Shown: one piece after another, positions 8,933-17,098 of the stretch | Numbering within the stretch: the first letter of the stretch is position 1 | Layout: the number at the start of each line of letters is the position of its first letter | From: Lederbergia galactosidilytica | GTDB lineage: Bacteria; Bacillota; Bacilli; Bacillales; Bacillaceae_C | Reading direction: 5' to 3' | DNA: 64,000 nucleotides | Assembly: GCF_017873565.1 (NCBI RefSeq) | Contig: NZ_JAGGKH010000015.1 | Coordinates: forward strand, 1-64,000 | Position numbers and translations under genes: made by a program | Notes under the pieces: model-generated | Told to the model about the DNA's origin: nothing | The model's input: the letters and a program-made list of their open reading frames with translations, nothing else | The model's database searches: none

Positions 8933-8949
8933 TGTGAATTTTGTGTGAA
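8933..8949 (-). promoter_or_regulatory. Candidate response-regulator box (TGTGAA direct repeat), copy 1
   Basis: Plus strand TGTGAATTTTGTGTGAA: two TGTGAA half-sites 11 bp apart, the spacing used by OmpR-type regulators. It ends 10 bases upstream of a possible -10 (TATGAT) for the binding-protein gene. The same box with one base changed in the spacer lies at 25542-25558, in front of the other end of this locus. The link to the regulator at 11561-12262 is inference. Confidence 0.5.
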
Positions 8950-9015
8950 GATGTTACCGGTAAATGAAAAATTTAGACAACCACATATAGAAAAGGGAAA
9001 AACACCTCAAGAAAA

Positions 9016-9365
9016 GAGGCTGGACAAAAGTGTTTTCGCTAATGAAAAGTCCGAACTACTAGCGTAAAAATAACCCACTCCGGAAATATACTTCGCTTTC
9101 CGAAGGCCTAGAGGATGTGGGTCATGCAGGCGTTGCGACGTACCAGGAAGTACTAGTGTAGGTGAAGCAACAGGAAGTTGCGCTTTGAGCCTGCCGCCAG
9201 GACGGCACGAACTTAGCCTGCATTCCCTAGTGTCAAGCCTCCTCTTGCTTGAGCTGCCGGGGTCTTGTCGAACTCTTACTCCCCGCAAGTCTACGTATAT
9301 TTCCTCCGCTAAGGTAATGCATTGTTCGCTTTTGAGGCTTGGCATTTTAGTTATGTCCCAGCCTC
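9016..9365. repeat. MITE-like intergenic repeat, long copy
   Basis: About 350 bases with inverted ends GAGGCTGGACA and TGTCCCAGCCTC. The outer parts match the short copy at 6295-6430. The middle 215 bases are more GC-rich and are bordered by a second inverted pair (CGGAAATATACTTCGC and GTCTACGTATATTTCCTCC). The short copy looks like a deletion between these inner arms. It includes GACGTACCAGGAAGTACTAG, similar to a stretch near 25370. A 112-codon open frame on the minus strand inside it has no protein-like features and is not called. Confidence 0.8.
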
Positions 9366-9373
9366 TTCATTTG

Positions 9374-10165
9374 TTATGCCAAGCTATTATTTTTTTCTTT
9401 TCGAGCTCGGCTCAAAATCGTCATGAACACCATTTGGATCAGTGTCATAATATAGGCATAGAATAAAATCATCACAATCACAAAAATTGGAGACCAGATT
9501 TTATGAAGGATGATACTTAAGGACAAACTGATGATATACATTATCACAACCGTTATCGAAGTTGGTAAAAACGATTTTGCAAAATAGTGGCGACTTTTTT
9601 TCAAAGCCTCCGGAATAGGTAGCTTATCTAGTACAATAGTAAACTCCAGATAAATAAACACGATTCGCAAAACTAGTAGAGCAATTAAAGCGACAAAACC
9701 GCCGATAGTAGAAAAGAAAATGACGAGAAAAGCTGTTAAACTAATTTTAAGAAAATACATAATGACTCCGAGAAGAATAAATTGCAACCAATTTTTCTTA
9801 CCATACTTTACAAATTCAACTGAAGAATACTTTCCATTCTTCCCAATCGCATATAAGGAATGAATATATCCTCCTTGAAGAAATGCCCCAATTACAATCA
9901 AACTCACCACAACTATCCCTGTAAATACAGTTATGTCAACAGGACCATTGAAAAAGTATACTTGATTAGCTAACAAAGGGATATTCGAAATATGGCTAAC
10001 AGATGGGAAGCCCATTTCTAAAATAAGTTTGCTCGAAAACATCGTTTGACCGTTAAACCCCATAAGATATAAGCCCAAAGATAATGCGAGCAAATCATAA
10101 ACAATTGGATAAATAAATATAATTGCATTTTGATGAAGCTTGCGGATGTTGTTAAATAGCCCCAT
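9374..10165 (-). CDS. Integral membrane protein linked to a two-component system
   Basis: A 263-residue protein with about six hydrophobic segments (roughly residues 17-37, 80-105, 125-150, 155-180, 200-225 and 225-250). No signal peptide and no catalytic motif was recognised; I do not know the family. I chose the ATG at 10165 because GGAGG lies 6 bases upstream, although the frame stays open 10 codons further. It overlaps the histidine-kinase gene by 14 bases, so it is co-translated with the two-component pair and may be an accessory sensor or signal modulator for it. A MITE-like repeat follows directly. Confidence 0.75.
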   Translation of the reverse strand: MGLFNNIRKLHQNAIIFIYPIVYDLLALSLGLYLMGFNGQTMFSSKLILEMGFPSVSHISNIPLLANQVYFFNGPVDITVFTGIVVVSLIVIGAFLQGGYIHSLYAIGKNGKYSSVEFVKYGKKNWLQFILLGVIMYFLKISLTAFLVIFFSTIGGFVALIALLVLRIVFIYLEFTIVLDKLPIPEALKKSRHYFAKSFLPTSITVVIMYIISLSLSIILHKIWSPIFVIVMILFYAYIMTLIQMVFMTILSRARKEKNNSLA

Positions 10166-11564
10166 GAATATCCTCCGTACTTTTTTTCTGCCCATCTAAT
10201 GAAACAAGCTGATTATCTATCGGGATTTCCACCCAAAATATCGAACCTTTTTCAAATTTACTTTTTACACCAATTTGTCCTCCATGTGCATGTACAAGTG
10301 CTTTCGATATACTTAGACCAATACCTGAACCACCATAATCACGAGAACGTGATTTATCGATGCGATAAAAACGATTGAACACCAAATTTAATTCATCTTC
10401 CGAAATGCCTATCCCACTATCTTGACAATAAAAGATAAAACTATCTTCTTGAATTTCGATTGATAACCAAATATCGCCGCCTGGTGCTGTATACTTAAGA
10501 GCATTTGAGAGAATATTTGTGATAACTTGAATCATTCGGTCTGGATCTATATAGGCTGTACAAGGCATATTAGGTGGATTAAAGTGCATCTTAATCTTTC
10601 TTTGTTTAGCTATGAACAAAAAACCCTCATATACACCCCTCACCAGGTGATCAACACTCACTTTCCGAATCTTTAACTTAAAGCGAGCCCCTTCTGCCTC
10701 TGAAAGTTGTTGAAGATCACTCACTAATCTTGAAAACCTCTCAACTTCCTCATATATATCCTGTAAATTTTTTTCAGTCTTCGGATATACACCATCAATA
10801 ATCGCTTCCAAGCGAGTTAATACCGATGTAAGCGGTGTACGTAATTCATGCGTTAAATCTTCCATCATTTGTTTACGCCAATTTTCTACATTATTAAATT
10901 CGATTAATAGATTATTAATGCTATCAATTAATTGTTTCGTTTCTTCCGTACCAATTCTTGGAACAAATTCTTCTCGGTTTCCCTTTAATATTTTCTCCGC
11001 ATATCGAGCAGAAGCTTTCATTGGTTCAGCGTAATTTTTCGCTATAATGAGACTTAGGATTAACGCTGAGAAAATAGCAAAAGCCAGAATATAAATCCGG
11101 CTATTTTCTAATCCTTTTTCGAACGTTGTAACGGCTGGTGAGCTTAAATCTTCTTTCATATCAAAAATAGTATGTAAATATCCGAGTGTTTCTCCATCTT
11201 TTACAATTGGTAATTCAACGATATAAGGATCTTCGTAGCCAGAATAGTCTAGTTTATTTTTATACAAAACTTGCAAAGATCCTTCCTCGACAAATTCGAC
11301 TGGTGTTGCATATTCTTGGGCCATTTGTTCAAATCGTTCCCCATTCTCTGGAGCTTCAAGTGGATCCAGTAATCCAGCTCGAAAAAAAAAGCTCATTTGA
11401 TAGGCCTTTTCGGAAAAGTATTTTTGTTTATACTCTGTTATGAGGCGGTCGGTTGAAAACAATAAAGAGTAATAGATGCATAGTATACCGAGGAAAGACA
11501 TTAAAAATAGAATCATAAAAATCGAGATTTCCGTTTTCTTGAAAAATTCCTTCATAAACTTCAT
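10152..11564 (-). CDS. Sensor histidine kinase (EnvZ/OmpR type)
   Basis: Membrane kinase of 470 residues. A transmembrane helix lies at about 13-35, an extracellular sensor region at 36-155 and a second helix at about 156-176. These are followed by a HAMP linker, the dimerisation/phosphoacceptor box LTHELRTP with His239, then the ATPase domain with its N-box (SNALKY, about 353-358) and glycine boxes DSGIGISEDE and YGGSGIGLSISKA. The start overlaps the response-regulator stop by 4 bases; an alternative ATG lies 3 codons downstream. Its position inside a glycan-uptake locus suggests it senses a glycan or cell-surface cue, but no ligand-binding domain was recognised. Confidence 0.93.
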   Translation of the reverse strand: MKFMKEFFKKTEISIFMILFLMSFLGILCIYYSLLFSTDRLITEYKQKYFSEKAYQMSFFFRAGLLDPLEAPENGERFEQMAQEYATPVEFVEEGSLQVLYKNKLDYSGYEDPYIVELPIVKDGETLGYLHTIFDMKEDLSSPAVTTFEKGLENSRIYILAFAIFSALILSLIIAKNYAEPMKASARYAEKILKGNREEFVPRIGTEETKQLIDSINNLLIEFNNVENWRKQMMEDLTHELRTPLTSVLTRLEAIIDGVYPKTEKNLQDIYEEVERFSRLVSDLQQLSEAEGARFKLKIRKVSVDHLVRGVYEGFLFIAKQRKIKMHFNPPNMPCTAYIDPDRMIQVITNILSNALKYTAPGGDIWLSIEIQEDSFIFYCQDSGIGISEDELNLVFNRFYRIDKSRSRDYGGSGIGLSISKALVHAHGGQIGVKSKFEKGSIFWVEIPIDNQLVSLDGQKKSTEDIHGAI

Positions 11565-12262
11565 ACTTCCCTATCCAAGAAACTATTAAATGTATAGCCT
11601 GCACCAATTTTTGTCACAATGTACTCGGGCTTTTTAGGATCATGCTCGATCTTTTTGCGCAAATTTTTGATATGTGCATCCATTGTTCTTCCATCACCAA
11701 TATATCGATAACCTTGTACGATATAAGATAAATCCTGACGACTAAAAATTTTCCGTGGTTTTTTTACCAATGCATCTAATATTTTAAATTCAGTTGATGT
11801 TAGTTTTACAGCTTTTTGATTAACCAAAACCTCTTGGGTTTCAAAGTTAATAACTAATCCATTTTGATTCAAGCGCAGAATCGGATCATCCTGTTTCTTA
11901 AACATATCCATCCTTCGTAATAAAGCGTTAATTCGGGCCAAAACTTCTTTAATCCTGAAGGGCTTAACAATATAATCATCTGCCCCAATATTTAATCCAT
12001 TAATCATATCTTCCTCACGAGATTTGGAAGAAATAATCATAATCGGAACCTTTGATGTTTCTCGAATCCTTTTACATACATCTTCACCAGACATTTTAGG
12101 GATCATAAGATCTAATAAAACAACATCTAATTTAAACCTCTCTATTTTATGAAGCGCTTCCAATCCGTCGCTAGCGATATAAACTTGCCAACCTTCTTTT
12201 AGAAAATATGATTGTAAGACCTCTCGAATTGACTTTTCATCTTCAACAATTAAAATATCCAT
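11561..12262 (-). CDS. OmpR-family response regulator
   Basis: A 233-residue regulator with a receiver domain (residues 1-115) and a C-terminal winged helix. The phosphorylated Asp51 is in VVLLDLM, with acidic residues in VEDE and the conserved Lys in DDYIVKPF. The winged helix ends with the recognition region GRTMDAHIKNLRKKIEHDP. The ATG at 12262 is preferred because GGGTG lies 5 bases upstream; the in-frame ATG at 12274 sits on top of AAAGG. It is coupled to the kinase gene. Likely targets are the two TGTGAA-N5-TGTGAA boxes at 8933 and 25542, because this regulator class binds such direct repeats. Confidence 0.93.
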   Translation of the reverse strand: MDILIVEDEKSIREVLQSYFLKEGWQVYIASDGLEALHKIERFKLDVVLLDLMIPKMSGEDVCKRIRETSKVPIMIISSKSREEDMINGLNIGADDYIVKPFRIKEVLARINALLRRMDMFKKQDDPILRLNQNGLVINFETQEVLVNQKAVKLTSTEFKILDALVKKPRKIFSRQDLSYIVQGYRYIGDGRTMDAHIKNLRKKIEHDPKKPEYIVTKIGAGYTFNSFLDREV

Positions 12263-12921
12263 TTTTTCACCCATCCTTTTTTTGTTTTTAAGAAGTTAAT
12301 AAAGGCCATCTTTATTCACAAAAAAAGAAAATCACCATAAGAAACATATGCCATCCGTATAATATCTATTGGCTAAGATGCCACTATCTCTTGATTCTGA
12401 TCTAAAGAAAGGTTTATGACAGCGTTTTCCGATCTAACCTGATGCTGTCTATCGCATATGGATCTCATCCATCGTAAGACTTTATCCTTTCTTATCTGTT
12501 AAAAACTGCAAGCCATCCCTTTTTCGATGGCAAAGAAGAACATTCTGTACTCACTAAAACGCTAGGGTGGCAGTCATAAAGATACTAAGCGAAAAAGTGA
12601 TCTGTTCATTTAAATTTTCCAAAGATACTTAAACTTCTACCTATTTTATAAATTACCATTTGTTTACAATGTTGTCAATTTCATTTCGTTACCCGTTTAA
12701 TAACCTGGAACTCTGGAAGGGAAAACCCCCTTCCTAGATCCAGAACATTTGCTTGTCGCGCCTAGGCAACCACTTCGCTTTGCATTTGTCCAGCTCCAGC
12801 ACCCAGCGATAACAATCTTTCGGTACCTGCTTGCTTAATTCACCATTTATTTGCTTTTCAGGCTCATCCTATATCCTTAACCAAAAGGTTTGTACGTTGC
12901 TTTACTGGCCTTCAGCTTGCT
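12263..12921. other. 659-base intergenic region, mostly no feature recognised
   Basis: It separates the two-component genes from the upstream permease pair. I see a small hairpin (GCCATC 12512-12517 with GATGGC 12526-12531) and the degenerate repeat listed separately at 12716-12811. No convincing coding frame, leader element or strong promoter was seen. Confidence 0.5.
12716..12811. repeat. Degenerate Bacillus-type intergenic repeat
   Basis: Begins with a GGAAGGG/CCCTTCC hairpin and continues with CAGAACATTTGCTTGTCGC, which is also found in the 123-bp tandem repeat at 40661-40949, then a CTTCGCTTTGCATTTGTCCAG region and CCAGCTCCAGCACCCAGCG. These are the hallmarks of the GGCGCC/CTTGTCGCC intergenic repeat family seen in many Bacillus genomes. 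It lies downstream of the permease gene that ends at 12922. Confidence 0.6.
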
Positions 12922-13899
12922 TTATTCCACTAATCCTGTTCGTTCTACGCCTTCGACAAAATGACGTTGGAAGATTAAGAAAATCAGTAATGGTGGGAGG
13001 ATGGCAAGAAAACTAGCTGCCATTTTAACTGCTCCCGCTTCATCAGAAGACATTTGCTGAGATTCCACAAAACTTTCTATCACTCGATCTAACGATAACA
13101 TTTCACTGGCAAGTGGTAATAATTGTGTATCTACCAAAAACATTTTTGGTAAATAGGTATCATTCCAAGTCCAAACAAAGGAGAATAAGAATACAACTAA
13201 GAGTGCCGGTTTTGCTAATGGAAGCATGACTTTTAAAAAGAATCGAAACGCACTGGCACCATCGATTTTAGCCGCCTCCTCCAATTCCCTTGGTTGAGTA
13301 AGAAAGAATTGTCGGAAGATAATCACAAACAGGGATCCCTTTACTCCAAAGCCTAAAATAGATGGAACAATTAATGTAAGAAAACTATCATTAATTCCTA
13401 ATTTTGTGTAACCAATAATAGTTGGTAATACCGTGACTTGTGGTGGAATAATAAAAGCTGTAATTAATAACCCAAATACCAACTTTTTAAAAGGAAACTC
13501 TAAACGAGCTAAGGCATAGCCAGCTAAGGCACAAGTTACACAATGAAATATCGCGGAACTCAAGGCTACAATCATGCTAATGGAAAAAGCCTGCCCATAA
13601 TGTAAGGCCTTCCATGCCTGGTGTATATGCCCCAAATAGAATTCTGATGGAATCCAAGTAATCGTTGGATCAATCAAATCTTTTTCGCTCATGACCATAT
13701 TGACGATCATTTTTAGAATCGGATTTAAATAGATATAAGAAGTTGCAATAAATATTGTATAGAGAAAAGCCTTAAAGAGGAGTCCCTCATTAATTTCCTT
13801 CCCCAAAATAATATATTTAGCGGAGGTTAGCCCTCTTTGCAAATAATGTTTATTACTTGGCTTGCGATACTTTTTCATCGTATCTGTACTAATATTCAT
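12922..13899 (-). CDS. Carbohydrate ABC transporter permease (MalG type)
   Basis: Inner-membrane subunit of a sugar importer. It has six predicted membrane segments and the cytoplasmic EAA loop EEAAKIDGASAFRFF (about residue 207), which docks the ATPase. At 325 residues it has a longer N-terminal tail than the usual 275-300. The start ATG has AAGGAGG upstream and lies 13 bases after the partner permease. With that gene it forms the second permease pair of the locus. No ATPase or binding-protein gene is adjacent. Confidence 0.92.
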   Translation of the reverse strand: MNISTDTMKKYRKPSNKHYLQRGLTSAKYIILGKEINEGLLFKAFLYTIFIATSYIYLNPILKMIVNMVMSEKDLIDPTITWIPSEFYLGHIHQAWKALHYGQAFSISMIVALSSAIFHCVTCALAGYALARLEFPFKKLVFGLLITAFIIPPQVTVLPTIIGYTKLGINDSFLTLIVPSILGFGVKGSLFVIIFRQFFLTQPRELEEAAKIDGASAFRFFLKVMLPLAKPALLVVFLFSFVWTWNDTYLPKMFLVDTQLLPLASEMLSLDRVIESFVESQQMSSDEAGAVKMAASFLAILPPLLIFLIFQRHFVEGVERTGLVE

Positions 13900-13911
13900 T
13901 TCCTTCCCTCC

Positions 13912-14778
13912 TTAACGGGTTGCTGCCCTTTGTCTTTTATTAATCCGAACGAAAATGAACATCACGATCATTAGGAATATGAAGATAATCAAGAAATAAA
14001 CCCATGCAAGCGCACTACTATAACCATAATTCCCTGTACCAATTAAATCGATAATTGGGTTGAAGGGAAAAGTGAACATATCGACGACCGTATAAATTAG
14101 ATTCAAGAAAATAAAAGGGGTCATAGCTGGTAATGTAATTTTCCAGAAAACCTCCCATGGGTTTGCTCCATCAATTCGAGCTGACTCATAAGCGGAATTA
14201 CTGATCGTTTGCCGCCCTGCTAAGAAAATTAAGATTTGCACACCTGAATACCATAAAACAAGAACAAAGCGATTTAAGATCGTCTTAACTGAATTCCCCC
14301 AAGTACTGTTACCTAAAAATGTGTCTAAATATTCTCCAAGAGAAAATCTTTCTAAAAATCCTAAACTTCCTTCCCCTTGATTAACAAATTCTGTTAAGAG
14401 ATACCCCGTTGTAAAAATGACAGGGAGGAAAAAGATCGTTCGAAATAAGAAACGACCATAAAGTTTTTGATTAAGCAATATGGCAATTAATAAGGAGAAA
14501 ATAATAATAATAGGGACCATTAAGATAATCTCTTGAAAATATGGAATAAGCTCATCATAAAACTCAGAGCTATTGAATAATATCTCCCGATAATATTTGA
14601 TGCCGTTAAACTCATATTTCATCCCAGTCGGAAGGATTTTCACTTGATGAAAACTCATAAACAAGGAAAATCCTAATGGAAAAGCAAGGAAAATCAAAAA
14701 TCCTAACATCCAAGGGGCGATAAATAATGTCCCTTCCAAATTACGAGCGACTTTTGCGTTTATCCTCCTTTTTTTCAT
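13912..14778 (-). CDS. Carbohydrate ABC transporter permease (MalF/UgpA type)
   Basis: Partner permease of the gene that follows it. About six hydrophobic segments, starting with LFIAPWMLGFLIFLAFPLG, and the EAA loop ESARIDGANPWEVFWK. The chosen ATG at 14778 gives 288 residues and has AAGGAGG 8 bases upstream; an in-frame ATG at 14796 lies inside the upstream gene. Its start is one base after the DUF5696 stop, and its ribosome site is inside that gene, so the two are tightly coupled. Confidence 0.92.
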   Translation of the reverse strand: MKKRRINAKVARNLEGTLFIAPWMLGFLIFLAFPLGFSLFMSFHQVKILPTGMKYEFNGIKYYREILFNSSEFYDELIPYFQEIILMVPIIIIFSLLIAILLNQKLYGRFLFRTIFFLPVIFTTGYLLTEFVNQGEGSLGFLERFSLGEYLDTFLGNSTWGNSVKTILNRFVLVLWYSGVQILIFLAGRQTISNSAYESARIDGANPWEVFWKITLPAMTPFIFLNLIYTVVDMFTFPFNPIIDLIGTGNYGYSSALAWVYFLIIFIFLMIVMFIFVRINKRQRAATR

Positions 14779-14779
14779 G

Positions 14780-17098
14780 TTATCTGCCTCCTTCAAGGAT
14801 GATGAAGTCCTCTGCCTCTATCGCAATTCCGTCCTTGTTATAAGGTGTCTTATTGTAATTAACAATAATTCTTTTGCCATTTTCATAGCGTGTTTCAAAT
14901 ACATCGTTCGCGATCATCTGATGGTCAACAATAAATTGGTCCTGCACATCAGCAAGAGCTTCATTATAACTTTGGTACTGTGCGGCAATTTCCTTTTCCC
15001 AATCTTTATAATTGGCGCTGTAAAATCTTCTTAGTGAAGTGGATTCCATTAATTTCTGTGATTGTTCATACGTCAGAATAAAGGAAGGAAGTGCTCCATA
15101 CTCAATCCCTTGTAAAAAACGATTCTCCGTACTTCCTCCCATATTGCCGTATTGGAAGGAATAAGAAATCAATCCATGAAGCGCTATTTGAGCAAAAGGA
15201 ATTTTCTGGTCTACAAATAAATCATAGGAATAATCATCATCCATTTCAGAAAGATGTTGAACATTTTTAAGACCATAGAAATTCCCTTCAGAGATATACA
15301 CTTTATTAAGTTCTACGGCAGTCTTTTCTATGACTCTCTCTTGTAATTCCTTCGTTTCTCTGCGATTAGCAAAATATTTATTATTATAATCTGTTGAAAG
15401 AATGGAACCAATTCCATCACCATATAAATACCCGTCTACCTTTAGTTCCTTTGCTTCCTCTATATCTTGTAATATCGTTTTTTCCATAAACTTTGGACTA
15501 ACTAAGTATTTCTCCCCTCTATATGAATATTCCTTAATTACAGTCGAACTTAAATCACGGAGAGCATCCCGTTTTGGGCGAAAACCGTCTTTATTCGTAT
15601 TATTATACGTATAGGAGCTTGCATCCAAATAAACCTGGAATCCTTTAGTATGAGCAAAATCTACGAACTTTTTCATTTCGTCGTTTCCACCAAGTTTCTT
15701 CGCAACTGGGAAATGACCACCGTAGTTTTCATATCCCCCTCTTTGCCAACCATAATAATGAATGGACATATCTTCCACACCGGAAGTATTTAACTCTTTG
15801 ACAATTTGTCCTGCTTGCTCTGCGGTCGTAAGAGGGAGATATGAATCCCTAATAAAGCCTTTTTTCGTTCCTCCCCCAATTAGCGCTAAATGTAAAGAGA
15901 TATTCTCTTTGGCCTCTGAGCGAGTTAACCCTTTTTCTTCCATTAAATATTGACGATATCTTTTTGCCATATCCACATAACTTGGATCTTCGCCAGCGAG
16001 CATATAATATCGGACAGTCCGTTCCTCTCTTTGCATTTCCTCTGAATAGGTAAAATATCCTTCAAGTTTCTTGCGATTCGTAGGCTGAAAAAACTTAAAT
16101 CTGAATAAATGCTCAGCCGTTGCCCAATTATATTGTGTTAGTGTTTCAGAAGGAGCCGACACAATATTCGCATATACATCTCCCTCTTCAATTAACCCCA
16201 AAAAGGTTTGGTTTTCAGATTTTATCCCAAAAGTAGGCATACGTACCGGTTGTCGAGTTGAAAAGTTGGAGTTAGAAGAAAATGACCAATCATCCCCATA
16301 AACTCTCTCAGTATATAAGTTATTCGTATTTGCCCGATCTTGTTGAAACTCTACTAAGGCTCCGGGACCGTCCGGAAGAAAAACATATCCGTCTTCCTTT
16401 TTAGACGTTTCCGCACCTAAGAAAGGGAATAAACGCAATGAAACTAGTCGACTTTTTGGATCTTTTTTCCCTTGATCATCACCTTCCGGGAATTCTTTAA
16501 TATCAATAATCTCATCTGCTAGCACCTTTGTTTCCACATAATCCTCTTCAAGTTGAACTTCTATCGGGATCACAAACCCGATATTGGGCATTTCATACGT
16601 TACTTGGAAACCATTCTCCAGCTTTTTAAAGTCAACTGTGCCCCCTTGACTATGAAAGCTAGATTCCTTCACAACATCTTTCCGAACATTAAACTCTACA
16701 TAAGAAAACATAAAGGGGGATTGCAAATGTATTTGCCATGAATCAGATGTGTTCCCTTCATCCCATCCTTCTGGATTTGGAAAGGACCTTAAACTTTTTC
16801 CTGTTTTTTTATTGTCGACAATAAAATGCCCACTCTCTGGATCAGCTCGCAAAATCAAATTGGTATTTTCAGCTACTTTTTCAAATTTGTTTTCATCTGG
16901 GGGATCGAGTTTTATACCATTCCCCTTGTTATTATCGTCTTCACTCTGATCATCTGCTGCGGTTTCATCTGTTGAATTCTCCTCAAGATTTCCCTCTTCG
17001 GTATTACCTTCTGCAGAATCAGTATTCGCCAAGACCGTGACGGTACTCAACATAGATAAAAAAGCTAAAACTATAATAATCACAGCTTTTCTCTTCAC
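14780..17098 (-). CDS. DUF5696-type secreted or surface protein, possible glycosidase
   Basis: A 772-residue exported protein. Residues 1-24 form a signal peptide (ending near VLA), followed by an acidic low-complexity linker (about 27-60). The region around 380-660 looks like a TIM barrel: strands with DMSIHYYGWQ, GFQVYLDASSY, VDGYLYGDGIGS and VYISEGNFYG carry acidic residues where glycosidases have theirs. I match it to the DUF5696 family, which has no proven activity known to me. It starts with GTG, overlapping the upstream gene by 4 bases (GTGA). Between transporter genes, it may trim a polysaccharide at the cell surface. The glycosidase role is inference. Confidence 0.75.
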   Translation of the reverse strand: MKRKAVIIIVLAFLSMLSTVTVLANTDSAEGNTEEGNLEENSTDETAADDQSEDDNNKGNGIKLDPPDENKFEKVAENTNLILRADPESGHFIVDNKKTGKSLRSFPNPEGWDEGNTSDSWQIHLQSPFMFSYVEFNVRKDVVKESSFHSQGGTVDFKKLENGFQVTYEMPNIGFVIPIEVQLEEDYVETKVLADEIIDIKEFPEGDDQGKKDPKSRLVSLRLFPFLGAETSKKEDGYVFLPDGPGALVEFQQDRANTNNLYTERVYGDDWSFSSNSNFSTRQPVRMPTFGIKSENQTFLGLIEEGDVYANIVSAPSETLTQYNWATAEHLFRFKFFQPTNRKKLEGYFTYSEEMQREERTVRYYMLAGEDPSYVDMAKRYRQYLMEEKGLTRSEAKENISLHLALIGGGTKKGFIRDSYLPLTTAEQAGQIVKELNTSGVEDMSIHYYGWQRGGYENYGGHFPVAKKLGGNDEMKKFVDFAHTKGFQVYLDASSYTYNNTNKDGFRPKRDALRDLSSTVIKEYSYRGEKYLVSPKFMEKTILQDIEEAKELKVDGYLYGDGIGSILSTDYNNKYFANRRETKELQERVIEKTAVELNKVYISEGNFYGLKNVQHLSEMDDDYSYDLFVDQKIPFAQIALHGLISYSFQYGNMGGSTENRFLQGIEYGALPSFILTYEQSQKLMESTSLRRFYSANYKDWEKEIAAQYQSYNEALADVQDQFIVDHQMIANDVFETRYENGKRIIVNYNKTPYNKDGIAIEAEDFIILEGGR

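Noticed and set aside
9007-9345. 112-codon open frame on the minus strand
   Set aside because: It lies inside the long repeat element, has no ribosome site and an Arg/Ser-rich composition that follows from the repeat.
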